The notes: generated from the letters alone by a model not told the origin. 9,897 nucleotides of DNA from Cyclobacteriaceae bacterium (GCA_029880385.1 JAOUOM010000030.1:1-9897); one strand, 5' to 3'; shown: positions 1-7,207, numbered from the stretch's first letter. Made by a program: numbers and translations.

Positions 1-1640
1 CGAATGGCATTGGAGATCAGGTTGTAAAATACCTTTTCAAACTGGCGGGCATCTACCCGAAATGTCTGTGACGCTGGCAGGGAAGTCTCAAACCCCAGCC
101 CTACCGCTTTGTATTCCGCCGTACTTTTAAACATATCTGTCAGCAGGGTCAGAAAGGTATTTACCCGGATATTTTCCAGTTTCAGGTTTAGCCTTCCCTC
201 CTCCAGTCGGGTGATGTCATTGATTTCATCGGTGAGGTACAGTAGTCGCTTGCTGTTTTTCAATCCAATATCCAGGTTTTTTCTTGAATTGGGGGTTAAA
301 TATGATGCCTCATCATCCTGGATCATTTCAAGGTTACCAAGGATCAGGCTAAGCGGACTCCTCAGGTCGTGCGAGATATTGGAAAAAAAACGTGACTTGG
401 CTGCATCCAGTTCAATTAACTTGGCAGACTGAATTTCGATCGTATCCCGGTCTTGTACAATTTTGTCTTTCTGACGCTTTATTTCCTCCGAAAGCCGTGT
501 CCTGACGAGGAATGCCCGGTATGAAAGGGTTGCCACAATGACCAGCAGCAACACTGCCACGATTGACAATCCGATTATCATTTGCTGCCGCTCGATTACC
601 TGACGGTTTAGTTCATCCTGCCGCCGTAGAAATTCATTTTCTGCCTCCTGCTTTTCCGCTTCATATTGATTTTTAAGCTGTTCGATTTTACGAATGTTTT
701 CTTCACTGAACAACAGTTGGTTGAGTTCGGAGAAATTGATGTGATACTCAAACGCAGGCCGGAAATCATCCTTTGAAGCGTAGATCTTGCTAAGATTCCG
801 GAGTACCTCCTTTTCATCATACCGGCTTGCATATTCCCTAGACAGGTCCAACGCCAGTTCTGCATATTGCTGGGCCTTTTGTGTCTTTCCCTGGCCCAGG
901 TATATTTTCGATAAGGTATTGTAGGCCAAAATCAATATCCGCGGATAATCCTTCAGTTTATCATCATTCAAGATCCGTTCGGTAATTTCCTGTGAGGCCC
1001 TGAAGTTTCCGGTCTTACGCAGTATTTCGGCCAATTCAATTTCTGCCCCCATCAATCCATACTCATCCGAAAGCCCCTCCCGGATGTCTATCACCGAACG
1101 CATGTAAATCTCTGCCCTGCCGTATTCGCCTATTCCTTCATAGGATCGTGCCAGATTTATATTGCAATATGCCTGCATCCGTCGATCGCCCAGTGCTTGT
1201 GCCTGATCCAATGCCTTCACAAAATACTGGATCGCACCCTGAAAATTGGTCTGAAAAATATAAAGGTTGCCCAGGTTAATCAGGGTATACCCACGTTGCT
1301 CATCATCCTGATATTGTTCCGAAAGACGCAAGGCTTCCAGATACATCTCAAATGCCTTGGAATAAACGCTCAGGTTGCGATAGGCAACCCCCATATAGTT
1401 GAGGGCCTGTACTTCCTGCCGCCTTAACTTGTTTTCCCGTGCCAGACGTAGGGCTTGCTTGGTAAAATACAGTGCCGAATCCGGATGGGTATCACGGTAC
1501 TCCCAGGCCAGTGCATTGTATAATTCAGCTTTTTCCTGCACACCCACCGGAGTGGTAACCGCCTTTCGCAGGCTATCAATGGGTTCGTGGTATGTTAGTG
1601 CCGACGATTCAACAAACAGGTAAAAAATTAAAACAACCAT
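1..1640 (-). CDS. TPR-containing sensor histidine kinase (partial, C-terminus beyond left edge)
   Basis: Translating the minus strand from the ATG at 1640 gives 546 codons with no stop before the window edge. Residues about 40-305 are helical TPR-like repeats (for example ALNYMGVAYRNL near 79-90 and INLGNLY near 121-127). A charged, probably coiled-coil stretch leads to one membrane segment (about 354-374), a second coil, then a HisKA domain with the H-box around SHDLRSPLSLI (phospho-acceptor His424). The sequence stops at the start of the N-box (FEKVFYNLISNAI), so most of the ATPase domain and any receiver or output domain are missing. With a signal sequence, the TPR region would be periplasmic and the kinase cytoplasmic. 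It lies 85 bases after the GH32 gene on the same strand with no terminator between, so co-transcription with the sugar genes is possible. The input signal is unknown. The first 10-15 residues are unusual; see the 1628-1666 entry. Confidence 0.92.
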   Translation of the reverse strand, partial: MVVLIFYLFVESSALTYHEPIDSLRKAVTTPVGVQEKAELYNALAWEYRDTHPDSALYFTKQALRLARENKLRRQEVQALNYMGVAYRNLSVYSKAFEMYLEALRLSEQYQDDEQRGYTLINLGNLYIFQTNFQGAIQYFVKALDQAQALGDRRMQAYCNINLARSYEGIGEYGRAEIYMRSVIDIREGLSDEYGLMGAEIELAEILRKTGNFRASQEITERILNDDKLKDYPRILILAYNTLSKIYLGQGKTQKAQQYAELALDLSREYASRYDEKEVLRNLSKIYASKDDFRPAFEYHINFSELNQLLFSEENIRKIEQLKNQYEAEKQEAENEFLRRQDELNRQVIERQQMIIGLSIVAVLLLVIVATLSYRAFLVRTRLSEEIKRQKDKIVQDRDTIEIQSAKLIELDAAKSRFFSNISHDLRSPLSLILGNLEMIQDDEASYLTPNSRKNLDIGLKNSKRLLYLTDEINDITRLEEGRLNLKLENIRVNTFLTLLTDMFKSTAEYKAVGLGFETSLPASQTFRVDARQFEKVFYNLISNAI

Positions 1641-1666
1641 ACGGTTTGGTTTACAATTTTTCGCAT
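1628..1666 (-). other. Out-of-frame start region of the histidine kinase: possible frameshifted signal peptide
   Basis: An ATG at 1666 opens a 12-codon frame, MRKIVNQTVWLF, that ends in TAA at 1630-1628 and overlaps the kinase start at 1640 in another frame. Adding one T to the T4 run (1633-1630 on the minus strand) would join it to the kinase frame as MRKIVNQTVWLF followed by LIFYLFVESSALT. That is a good signal peptide: basic n-region, hydrophobic core, small residues near the cleavage region. The kinase frame alone starts MVVLIFYLFVESSA, which has no basic residue. This could be a real mutation, a sequencing error in the homopolymer, or a short upstream ORF coupled to the kinase. An in-frame stop lies just upstream of 1640 in the kinase frame. 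Confidence 0.5.
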
Positions 1667-1725
1667 GTTAAAGCTACGGGAATTTAATTGCTTTTATGAA
1701 CGTTTTGATCGTTTACAACCTCAAC

Positions 1726-3318
1726 TTAGTCTTCTCCCTGTGGCCAAATCCTGTTCAATTGATATACAACCCCCTGTACCAGTACTTCATCATGGGGAAA
1801 CTGCACCCGCATCGAAGTAAAAGGCTCTTTTACAAAAAACTGCTCGGTCAATACCACTTCCCCCATGTCTGCGAAAATTTCCAGTGATGACCGATCCAGC
1901 AATACCCGCACGGCCATCTGGTCTGTGTTGGACTTTCGTTTTCCCCTATGCACACCCGTGTACGTATCACTAAAACCCGTTTCACCTGCCGCAGACCTAT
2001 CCACAAAGACATAGTCAGTCACATCATCAAAACCAAAAACCAGCGTATCCCCTGTCAGATTGCTCAGGGCTATTTGCCATGAGCCGTGTTTTTTTACATT
2101 GGTAAAAACAAGTTCCATGTCTAGCAGCGGCTCACGTCCATAGAGGTACGACGACCAGTCATTGCCCCCAATGATCAACTGCTTGTTTATTTCTTTTACC
2201 TGCTTACGCAAAATATCAAATTCACCTACAGGAAAGGAGCGTATCCTGAACCCCTCAGGTAATGATACCAATGACAAGGTTCGCGGTACGGTCATAGCAC
2301 TACGCCAGGGATGCGTCGGTACCACCTGTGCATAGTCCCAATTGCTCATCCATCCCATAAAAATCCTTCGACCATCCCTTTCCGGCACATCCGACCAGGT
2401 AACGCCGGCATAATTATCACGTCCAAAATCCAGCCACAGGATGTTTTCGGGTCTGTTTTGATTGACAAATGCCGTCCCATCAAAATCCCCCACAAAATAT
2501 TGCGTAGCCGAACCCCGTTCCCCCCCGGCACTGATCGAGACAAGCATCACCCATCGTGAAGCCGCTGTACCTTCAAGGGGAAGTTCGAACAAGTCCGGAC
2601 ACTCCCATACCCCCTCATGGCTTCCTTCTCCCTGACCGAATGAACTGAGGTATTGCCATGAAATCAAATCTGGGGAACCATACAGCTCCAAATGGTCAAA
2701 TACAGCCAGGATCATGACCCATTTTTGAGAGGGCGCATGCCAGACTACCCTGGGATCTCTAAAATCCTTTTTTGACATGTCTTTCAGTATGGGATTTCCT
2801 TCATATTTTGTCCATGTCCTTCCTTTGTCTACACTATAGGCCAGCCCCTGGTATTGAAAAGCACTTGCCCCACTGGCTTCAATGTCCGGCTGGTGGTACG
2901 TATAGATGGCTACCAATGGAGGATTTTCGTCTGTCCCCAGACCGGATGTATTGTTCCGATCCACTACGACACTTCCTGAAAATATATAGCCCAGATCGTC
3001 CGGATATAAGGCTACAGGCAGATGCTCCCAGGTAACGAGGTCTCGACTTACCGCATGCCCCCAATGCATGGGCCCCCATACCGTACTATCCGGATAATAC
3101 TGGTAAAACATATGGTATTCCCCCTGATAATACACCAGGCCATTTGGATCGTTCATCCAGTTGGCCTCGGGCGAAAAATGAAACTGTGGCCGATAATCTT
3201 CGAGGTAATAATCAGCAGGGATGGTGCCTCCCATGGCTTTTTCCTCCTCTGAGGGCTGGTCACAAGCGACAATCAGCAGGGCAACAACAACGGGCAATAG
3301 TCGGGACAGGTATTTCAT
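1726..3318 (-). CDS. GH32 beta-fructosidase lipoprotein (levanase/inulinase/invertase type)
   Basis: A 530-residue glycoside hydrolase family 32 enzyme that should release fructose from sucrose or fructans from the non-reducing end. The family signatures are all present: WMNDPNG at residues 54-60 (nucleophile Asp57), FRDPR with Asp188 (transition-state stabiliser), and the WECPDLF segment with acid/base Glu239. The five-bladed propeller is followed by a C-terminal beta-sandwich (about 360-525), giving the usual exo-fructosidase length. The N-terminus is a lipoprotein signal with lipobox IVAC and Cys19. The residues after it, DQPSEEEK, are acidic and resemble the export tags that place Bacteroidota lipoproteins on the cell surface (inference). 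The start overlaps the stop of the upstream permease by ATGA, so the two are translationally coupled. Preference among levan, inulin and sucrose cannot be read from the sequence alone. Confidence 0.95.
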   Translation of the reverse strand: MKYLSRLLPVVVALLIVACDQPSEEEKAMGGTIPADYYLEDYRPQFHFSPEANWMNDPNGLVYYQGEYHMFYQYYPDSTVWGPMHWGHAVSRDLVTWEHLPVALYPDDLGYIFSGSVVVDRNNTSGLGTDENPPLVAIYTYHQPDIEASGASAFQYQGLAYSVDKGRTWTKYEGNPILKDMSKKDFRDPRVVWHAPSQKWVMILAVFDHLELYGSPDLISWQYLSSFGQGEGSHEGVWECPDLFELPLEGTAASRWVMLVSISAGGERGSATQYFVGDFDGTAFVNQNRPENILWLDFGRDNYAGVTWSDVPERDGRRIFMGWMSNWDYAQVVPTHPWRSAMTVPRTLSLVSLPEGFRIRSFPVGEFDILRKQVKEINKQLIIGGNDWSSYLYGREPLLDMELVFTNVKKHGSWQIALSNLTGDTLVFGFDDVTDYVFVDRSAAGETGFSDTYTGVHRGKRKSNTDQMAVRVLLDRSSLEIFADMGEVVLTEQFFVKEPFTSMRVQFPHDEVLVQGVVYQLNRIWPQGED

Positions 3319-4634
3319 TCGTTTGTCAGCGTCTTTCCTAAATCTTCAAGTGTCTTTCCTTTGGTCTCCGGCATGACTTTCCATACAAACAACCACTGCA
3401 AAACCATCATTCCCGCAAAAATCATAAAGGTATTTGCCGGTCCGAGCCGCGTGGTAAAGGCAGGAAAGACAAAGGCTATGGCCGCTGCCAATATCCAATG
3501 GGTAAAACTCCCCAGAGATTGGCCAAAGGCCCGCTTTTCGTTGGGGAAAATTTCTGAAATAAAAACCCAGATCACCGCACCCTGTGAAAAAGCAAAAAAG
3601 GCGATGTAGGTAAATAAATAATAGGGAATGGCCAGCTTTCCTATGGAAGTATAAAAACTAAAGGCTACCGTCCCCAAGGTGAAAATCAGGCCAAATGACC
3701 CATAGTGCATAAGCATTTTCCTTCCCAGCTTGTCGATTAAACTGATGGCCAGTAACGTGAAAACAAAATTGACCACCCCTACACCTGCCGACGACAACAG
3801 TGCCGCTGACTTGCCCAGTCCGGCTATTTCAAAAATACGCGGGGCATAATAGATGATGGCGTTGATACCGGACAATTGATTAAAAAAGGCAAACAAAACC
3901 GCCAACATAATGGGTCGCTTGTAGTACGACAGATTCAGGTTGCCTTTGGCCTTCTTTTCCACTGCCGACTCATTGATCTGGGCGATTCTCCCTTCAATAT
4001 TTGCCTCATGGTTCATTAAAAAAACCCTGCGGGCCTGGTCGATATCCCCCCTGCGCAAAATCAGCCAGCGGGGGCTCTCCGGTACCGTGAGCACCATCAC
4101 CGAGTAGACCAGTGCCGGAAATGCCTCCACGCCAAGCATCCATCGCCAGGCAGAAGCAATATCAAACGTCGAGATCAGGTAATTGGATACATAGGCCAGC
4201 AAAATCCCAAAAACAATATTGAACTGAAACAATGCCACCAGCTTGCCACGGTCATTTGCCGGTGCTATCTCGGATATATACATGGGGGCTGCTACCGAAG
4301 AAGCCCCGACACCCAGTCCTCCAATAAACCGGTAAAACAGGAACAAATACCAATTATCTACCAGGGCCGAGCCCAATGCAGATACCAGGTACAGGATACC
4401 GATCCAGAAAAGGGTCTTTTTTCGGCCAAATACTTCTGCCGGAATACCCCCAAACAAGGCTCCTATCACCGTTCCGATCAGGGCTATCGATACCGTAAGA
4501 CCATGAGCCATCTCATCCAATGTCCACAAAAACTGAATCGACTGTTCCGCACCCGAAATCACGGCGGTATCAAACCCAAATAAAAAACCGCCGAGTGCGA
4601 CGGTCACCGCATAATAAATGGTATGTCTGCTCAA
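3315..4634 (-). CDS. MFS sugar-porter family transporter (likely hexose/fructose:H+ symporter)
   Basis: A 439-residue inner-membrane permease with about 12 transmembrane segments and the full set of sugar-porter (XylE/GLUT-like) signatures: GGFLFGFDTAVISGA in TM1 (15-29), GRKK after TM2 (70-73), PESPRW at the end of the N-terminal half (185-190), QLSGINAIIYY in TM7 (253-263), DKLGRK (301-306), EIFPNEKR (361-368) and the C-terminal PETKGKTLE (422-430). It very probably imports a monosaccharide with protons. Coupling by ATGA to the GH32 gene points to fructose, or glucose plus fructose, as cargo (inference). The start is a TTG at 4634: an in-frame TAG lies upstream with no ATG or GTG in between, and starting here gives the normal short N-terminus before TM1. 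A GTG ten codons further in is the alternative. No Shine-Dalgarno is seen. Confidence 0.95.
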   Translation of the reverse strand: MSRHTIYYAVTVALGGFLFGFDTAVISGAEQSIQFLWTLDEMAHGLTVSIALIGTVIGALFGGIPAEVFGRKKTLFWIGILYLVSALGSALVDNWYLFLFYRFIGGLGVGASSVAAPMYISEIAPANDRGKLVALFQFNIVFGILLAYVSNYLISTFDIASAWRWMLGVEAFPALVYSVMVLTVPESPRWLILRRGDIDQARRVFLMNHEANIEGRIAQINESAVEKKAKGNLNLSYYKRPIMLAVLFAFFNQLSGINAIIYYAPRIFEIAGLGKSAALLSSAGVGVVNFVFTLLAISLIDKLGRKMLMHYGSFGLIFTLGTVAFSFYTSIGKLAIPYYLFTYIAFFAFSQGAVIWVFISEIFPNEKRAFGQSLGSFTHWILAAAIAFVFPAFTTRLGPANTFMIFAGMMVLQWLFVWKVMPETKGKTLEDLGKTLTNE

Positions 4635-4749
4635 TGTATTATCTGTTTTATGGTTCTCGTCCCAAAACGGGAATCCCTAAAGATGCCCCCTCTTTTCCTT
4701 TATTCAAAATCATTCACTCAAAAAATACGGGGTACTATCGGCAATTTTT

Positions 4750-4805
4750 CCGGTTCACGATCCCTTTCTTTGGCAGGAACGATGCTTTATTCATCTTTGA
4801 ACCGG
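4750..4805. repeat. Inverted repeat upstream of the permease-GH32 operon
   Basis: CCGGTTCA at 4750-4757 and its exact complement TGAACCGG at 4798-4805 flank a 40-base spacer, in the 200 bases between the terminator at 4838-4856 and the permease start. This is the only sizeable dyad in that promoter region. It could be a pair of regulator half-sites or the foot of a leader hairpin. An 8-base match over this distance can also arise by chance. Confidence 0.35.
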
Positions 4806-4837
4806 TAAATAATTTTTCATAGCGGTAACAAAAAAAA

Positions 4838-4856
4838 GGCCTCCAGACGGGAGGCC
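4838..4856. terminator. Bidirectional intrinsic terminator
   Basis: A perfect 7-bp stem, GGCCTCC (4838-4844) pairing with GGAGGCC (4850-4856), around a 5-base loop, with a run of A on the left (4830-4837) and T on the right (4857-4863). It therefore has a U-tract when read in either direction. It starts right after the stop codon of the minus-strand TlpA-like gene, which it should terminate, and separates that gene from the downstream permease promoter. Confidence 0.9.
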
Positions 4857-4861
4857 TTTTT

Positions 4862-6247
4862 TTATTTCATGGACTTGTGGTCTCGCAGAAAATTTACGAC
4901 CTGCTCCACATCTATTTTTTTGGCAATGATTTTCCGGTTCTTGTCCAGTATATAAACCTGTGGTGTACTCCGCACATTATACTCGGCCCTGAAATTACTC
5001 CTGCCATACGGATCGCCCAGATTGACCCAGTCCAGTCCCCGCTCCCTGATGTAGCTTTTCCATTTATTCACATCGGTGATGGTACATATCCCCACTACTT
5101 CGCCCCCTTCGGCCAGTATTTCGGAGTAGGCCTCCTGCAGCAGGGGTGTCTTTTTCTTACATACACCACAGTCCGGATCATAAAAATACAATACCAGATA
5201 GGACTGGTTCAACTGCTGAAACGGAAACGGGCGCATGGCCGTGTCCAGCAAGTTGAGTGCGGGTGCCGGATTGCCGAGCAGGTTGGGCTTGATAAAGGCC
5301 ACCTCTTTTTGAATTTCCTTCTTTGCATCCTCTGTCACCCAATCTGCCAGTCCCGACAGGTAGTACCTTTCGGCCATATGTACGGTCACAGCATCCATCC
5401 CCATTATTTTCGATTCCTGATAGGTATTGAATAGCGTCACCAGCCAGTACCGGAATGCCTCTTTGTCATCCAGCACCTGCGCCATCCAGGCATCTACTTC
5501 CCGGATCACACTATCCGGATAGGGGACTACCAGTTCGTTGAAATATTTCATCACATACTCGTGTACCACGGGTGTTCGCATCAGCTCTGCCGGTTCAGGC
5601 ACCAAGTCAAAATAATGATCCTTGTAATACCGGTACTGGGCTATACGTCGTTCTCCGTCCTCCATTTCATCATACACCGGCACCGTGATACCCCTCATAA
5701 GGCCCACAAACCGGCCAAAAAATGTCCCTTCATTGGCATCAATCAGGGAATCCCGGTAGGCGATCCCCTGTTCCGAAAGTTGCAGGATCTGGCCCCGCAA
5801 GGCAATGCTATCCGATCCGCTCAGTTTGCGCAGCGAGTCTGCCAGCAACCGTTGACCCCGCTGAATCTCTGTCATTTTCAGCTGAAAGTCCTTAAACCGT
5901 GCATTCTCTTCCGAACCGCTCACTTTCAGGGCATGATACCCCCCGTCGACGGTCGTTTCAAGTGAAAACACGGGTTCTGCCACCAGAAATTCAAAATAAA
6001 ACGTAGGTGTGTACAGGAAATATACCCCGTTTGGCAACCGCTCATTCCCCGTCAGGCGAAGACGGTCTCTGTCATCAAACGCTAGTGTGTCCAGCACCAG
6101 ACGTTGATTGCCAAAATGATACCCCACGATTGCCTGGCGATCTGCAATCCCTTTTACCACGATCGAAATATCATACGCCTGCCCCATGGCCAGGCCCGAT
6201 AGCCAGGTAAGTACCAGGCCTACCATCCATTTCTTCTTTATCCTCAT
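4862..6247 (-). CDS. TlpA-like periplasmic thioredoxin-fold protein with long N-terminal extension
   Basis: A 461-residue exported protein. Residues 1-23 form a classical signal peptide (MRIKKK, hydrophobic core, AMGQA). The region of about 25-115 resembles the beta-rich DUF4369-type domain, and about 120-315 is a mostly helical middle section resembling DUF5106; both are common N-terminal partners of thioredoxins in Bacteroidota (recognised by layout only). The C-terminal TlpA/AhpC-TSA domain (about 322-461) has the redox motif CGVC (Cys360, Cys363) within LYFYDPDCGVCKKK and the cis-proline loop STPQ (Pro429). It probably reduces or shuffles disulfides in the periplasm, but the partner is unknown. 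It is divergent from the rhodanese-thioredoxin pair and ends in the terminator at 4838-4856. The ATG at 6247 is preceded by an A/T-rich leader without Shine-Dalgarno. Confidence 0.9.
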   Translation of the reverse strand: MRIKKKWMVGLVLTWLSGLAMGQAYDISIVVKGIADRQAIVGYHFGNQRLVLDTLAFDDRDRLRLTGNERLPNGVYFLYTPTFYFEFLVAEPVFSLETTVDGGYHALKVSGSEENARFKDFQLKMTEIQRGQRLLADSLRKLSGSDSIALRGQILQLSEQGIAYRDSLIDANEGTFFGRFVGLMRGITVPVYDEMEDGERRIAQYRYYKDHYFDLVPEPAELMRTPVVHEYVMKYFNELVVPYPDSVIREVDAWMAQVLDDKEAFRYWLVTLFNTYQESKIMGMDAVTVHMAERYYLSGLADWVTEDAKKEIQKEVAFIKPNLLGNPAPALNLLDTAMRPFPFQQLNQSYLVLYFYDPDCGVCKKKTPLLQEAYSEILAEGGEVVGICTITDVNKWKSYIRERGLDWVNLGDPYGRSNFRAEYNVRSTPQVYILDKNRKIIAKKIDVEQVVNFLRDHKSMK

Positions 6248-6347
6248 AACTTAACTACGTATATTTGTCATGCAAATTAAAAACCTCTGTAACAATCACA
6301 CCCTCCACCTGTTTTTTTTACCATTTTTTGTCCCAATCCATTTTCTT

Positions 6348-6391
6348 GTAACACATGTTACCAACGGGTTTGAACAGCCTGCGTTACTTTG
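6348..6391 (+). promoter_or_regulatory. Candidate FNR/CRP-type site and -7 element for the rhodanese-thioredoxin unit
   Basis: GTAAC (6348-6352), four bases, then GTTAC (6357-6361) form a dyad with the 5-N4-5 geometry used by FNR/CRP-family regulators. TTACTTTG at 6384-6391 matches the Bacteroidota -7 consensus TAnnTTTG except at one position. With a start site a few bases after it, the dyad centre (6354.5) falls near -41, the usual activator position. No good -33 element is present at the right spacing, which fits activator dependence. The regulator itself is not in the window. Confidence 0.45.
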
Positions 6392-6416
6392 CTAAAAATT
6401 AAAACTAAAAAAGAAC

Positions 6417-6701
6417 ATGAATATTGAACAATTGATTTTAGACGGTGCTACCATCGTTGACGTACGTACGCCAGGTGAATTTGCTTTTGGTAATGCTCCC
6501 GGTAGCAAAAACATCCCCCTAAACGAAGTACCCCAACGACTCGAAGAGTTCCGCAATTTCAAAGCTCCTTTTGTACTTTGCTGCCAGAGTGGCAACCGAA
6601 GTGGCCAGGCTACTTCTTACCTTCAGGCTCAAGGCATCGAATGTTTCAATGCCGGCTCATGGTTTGATGTAAACTATGTGCTAAGCAAAAAAAGCGCATA
6701 A
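6417..6701 (+). CDS. Single-domain rhodanese-like sulfurtransferase
   Basis: A 94-residue cytoplasmic protein made only of a rhodanese domain, the GlpE/PspE size class. DVRTPGEFAFGNAPGSKNIP (15-34) is the typical opening with the DVR..E motif. The active-site loop is CQSGNRS, with catalytic Cys56 followed four residues later by Arg61 in the persulfide-cradling loop. Such proteins carry sulfane sulfur to thiol acceptors, and thioredoxin is a known acceptor for this class. The thioredoxin gene starts 15 bases downstream, so the two probably form a bicistronic unit and may work together. The ATG at 6417 follows an A-rich leader (AAAACTAAAAAAGAAC) typical of Bacteroidota translation starts. An unusual second Cys (55) sits next to the catalytic one. 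Confidence 0.93.
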   Translation: MNIEQLILDGATIVDVRTPGEFAFGNAPGSKNIPLNEVPQRLEEFRNFKAPFVLCCQSGNRSGQATSYLQAQGIECFNAGSWFDVNYVLSKKSA

Positions 6702-6716
6702 TCAACCTTTCCTGAC

Positions 6717-7034
6717 ATGAGCCAACGATCCTTTGGAGAGATAATTAAAGGCGATAAACCCGTCCTTGTGGACTTTTCGGCCGAATGGTGTGGGCCTTGC
6801 AAAATGATGGCCCCCATCCTCACCGAGCTCAAGTCGTTGGTTGGCGACAAAGCCACTGTCCTCAAAATCGACGTGGATCGCAACCCGGCACTGGCTCAGG
6901 CCTATCGCATTCAGGGTGTACCTACCCTGATCGTTTTCAGAAAAGGTGAAATAATATGGAGGCAATCAGGCGTGGTACCTGCCCACAAGCTGGAGCAAAT
7001 CCTCTCGCCACATTTCCTTCCACAAACTGCATAA
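6717..7034 (+). CDS. trxA: Thioredoxin
   Basis: A 105-residue single-domain thioredoxin, the normal family length, without signal peptide and so cytoplasmic. It has the active site WCGPC (Trp24, Cys25, Cys28), the buried-Asp segment LVDFSAEW (17-24), and the cis-proline GVPT (Pro69) that shapes substrate binding. It would reduce protein disulfides with electrons from thioredoxin reductase, and could accept persulfide sulfur from the rhodanese encoded 15 bases upstream. The genes share strand, and a terminator follows 5 bases after the stop. No reductase gene is visible in the window. It may be one of several thioredoxins in this organism, so whether it is the main housekeeping form cannot be told here. 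Confidence 0.95.
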   Translation: MSQRSFGEIIKGDKPVLVDFSAEWCGPCKMMAPILTELKSLVGDKATVLKIDVDRNPALAQAYRIQGVPTLIVFRKGEIIWRQSGVVPAHKLEQILSPHFLPQTA

Positions 7035-7038
7035 GACG

Positions 7039-7061
7039 AGGGGCGTTCAGCCCCTTTTTTT
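7039..7061 (+). terminator. Intrinsic terminator of the rhodanese-thioredoxin unit
   Basis: AGGGGC (7039-7044) pairs with GCCCCT (7050-7055) around a 5-base loop, followed by a run of T to 7061. It begins five bases after the thioredoxin stop. It also argues that the methyltransferase downstream has its own promoter; the 146 bases between the terminator and that gene show no convincing promoter or other feature. Confidence 0.9.
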
Positions 7062-7207
7062 ATTTCCGCCTGATTTGGAGCGATAGCGGCTGGCTATCTG
7101 GACATTGTACACCCGTGCTCCCCACAGCACCCACACACTGCCCACGCCCGGGGCTATACAGCTGGCTTTTGGCCCTCTGTTACCCGCCTTGTCATTATCT
7201 TGCCGGA

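Noticed and set aside
1681..1715. Two CGTTT copies and an ACGTTTTG stretch between GH32 and the kinase, resembling a LacI-family operator
   Set aside because: The match is not palindromic over a useful length, and the composition is A/T-rich enough to give it by chance.
4877..5434. Open frame of 185 codons on the plus strand
   Set aside because: It is antisense to the TlpA-like gene, has no recognisable motif, and its residues follow from the codon pattern of the real gene on the other strand.
6263..6277. ATTTG-N5-CAAAT dyad in front of the TlpA-like gene
   Set aside because: Only five-base arms of low complexity in an A/T-rich region; not distinguishable from chance without comparison to relatives.
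6956..7207. 84-residue N-terminal extension of the methyltransferase frame, starting inside the thioredoxin gene
   Set aside because: It overlaps the thioredoxin coding region and its terminator hairpin, has cysteine- and proline-rich composition without domain character, and the ATG at 7208 gives a normal methyltransferase length.
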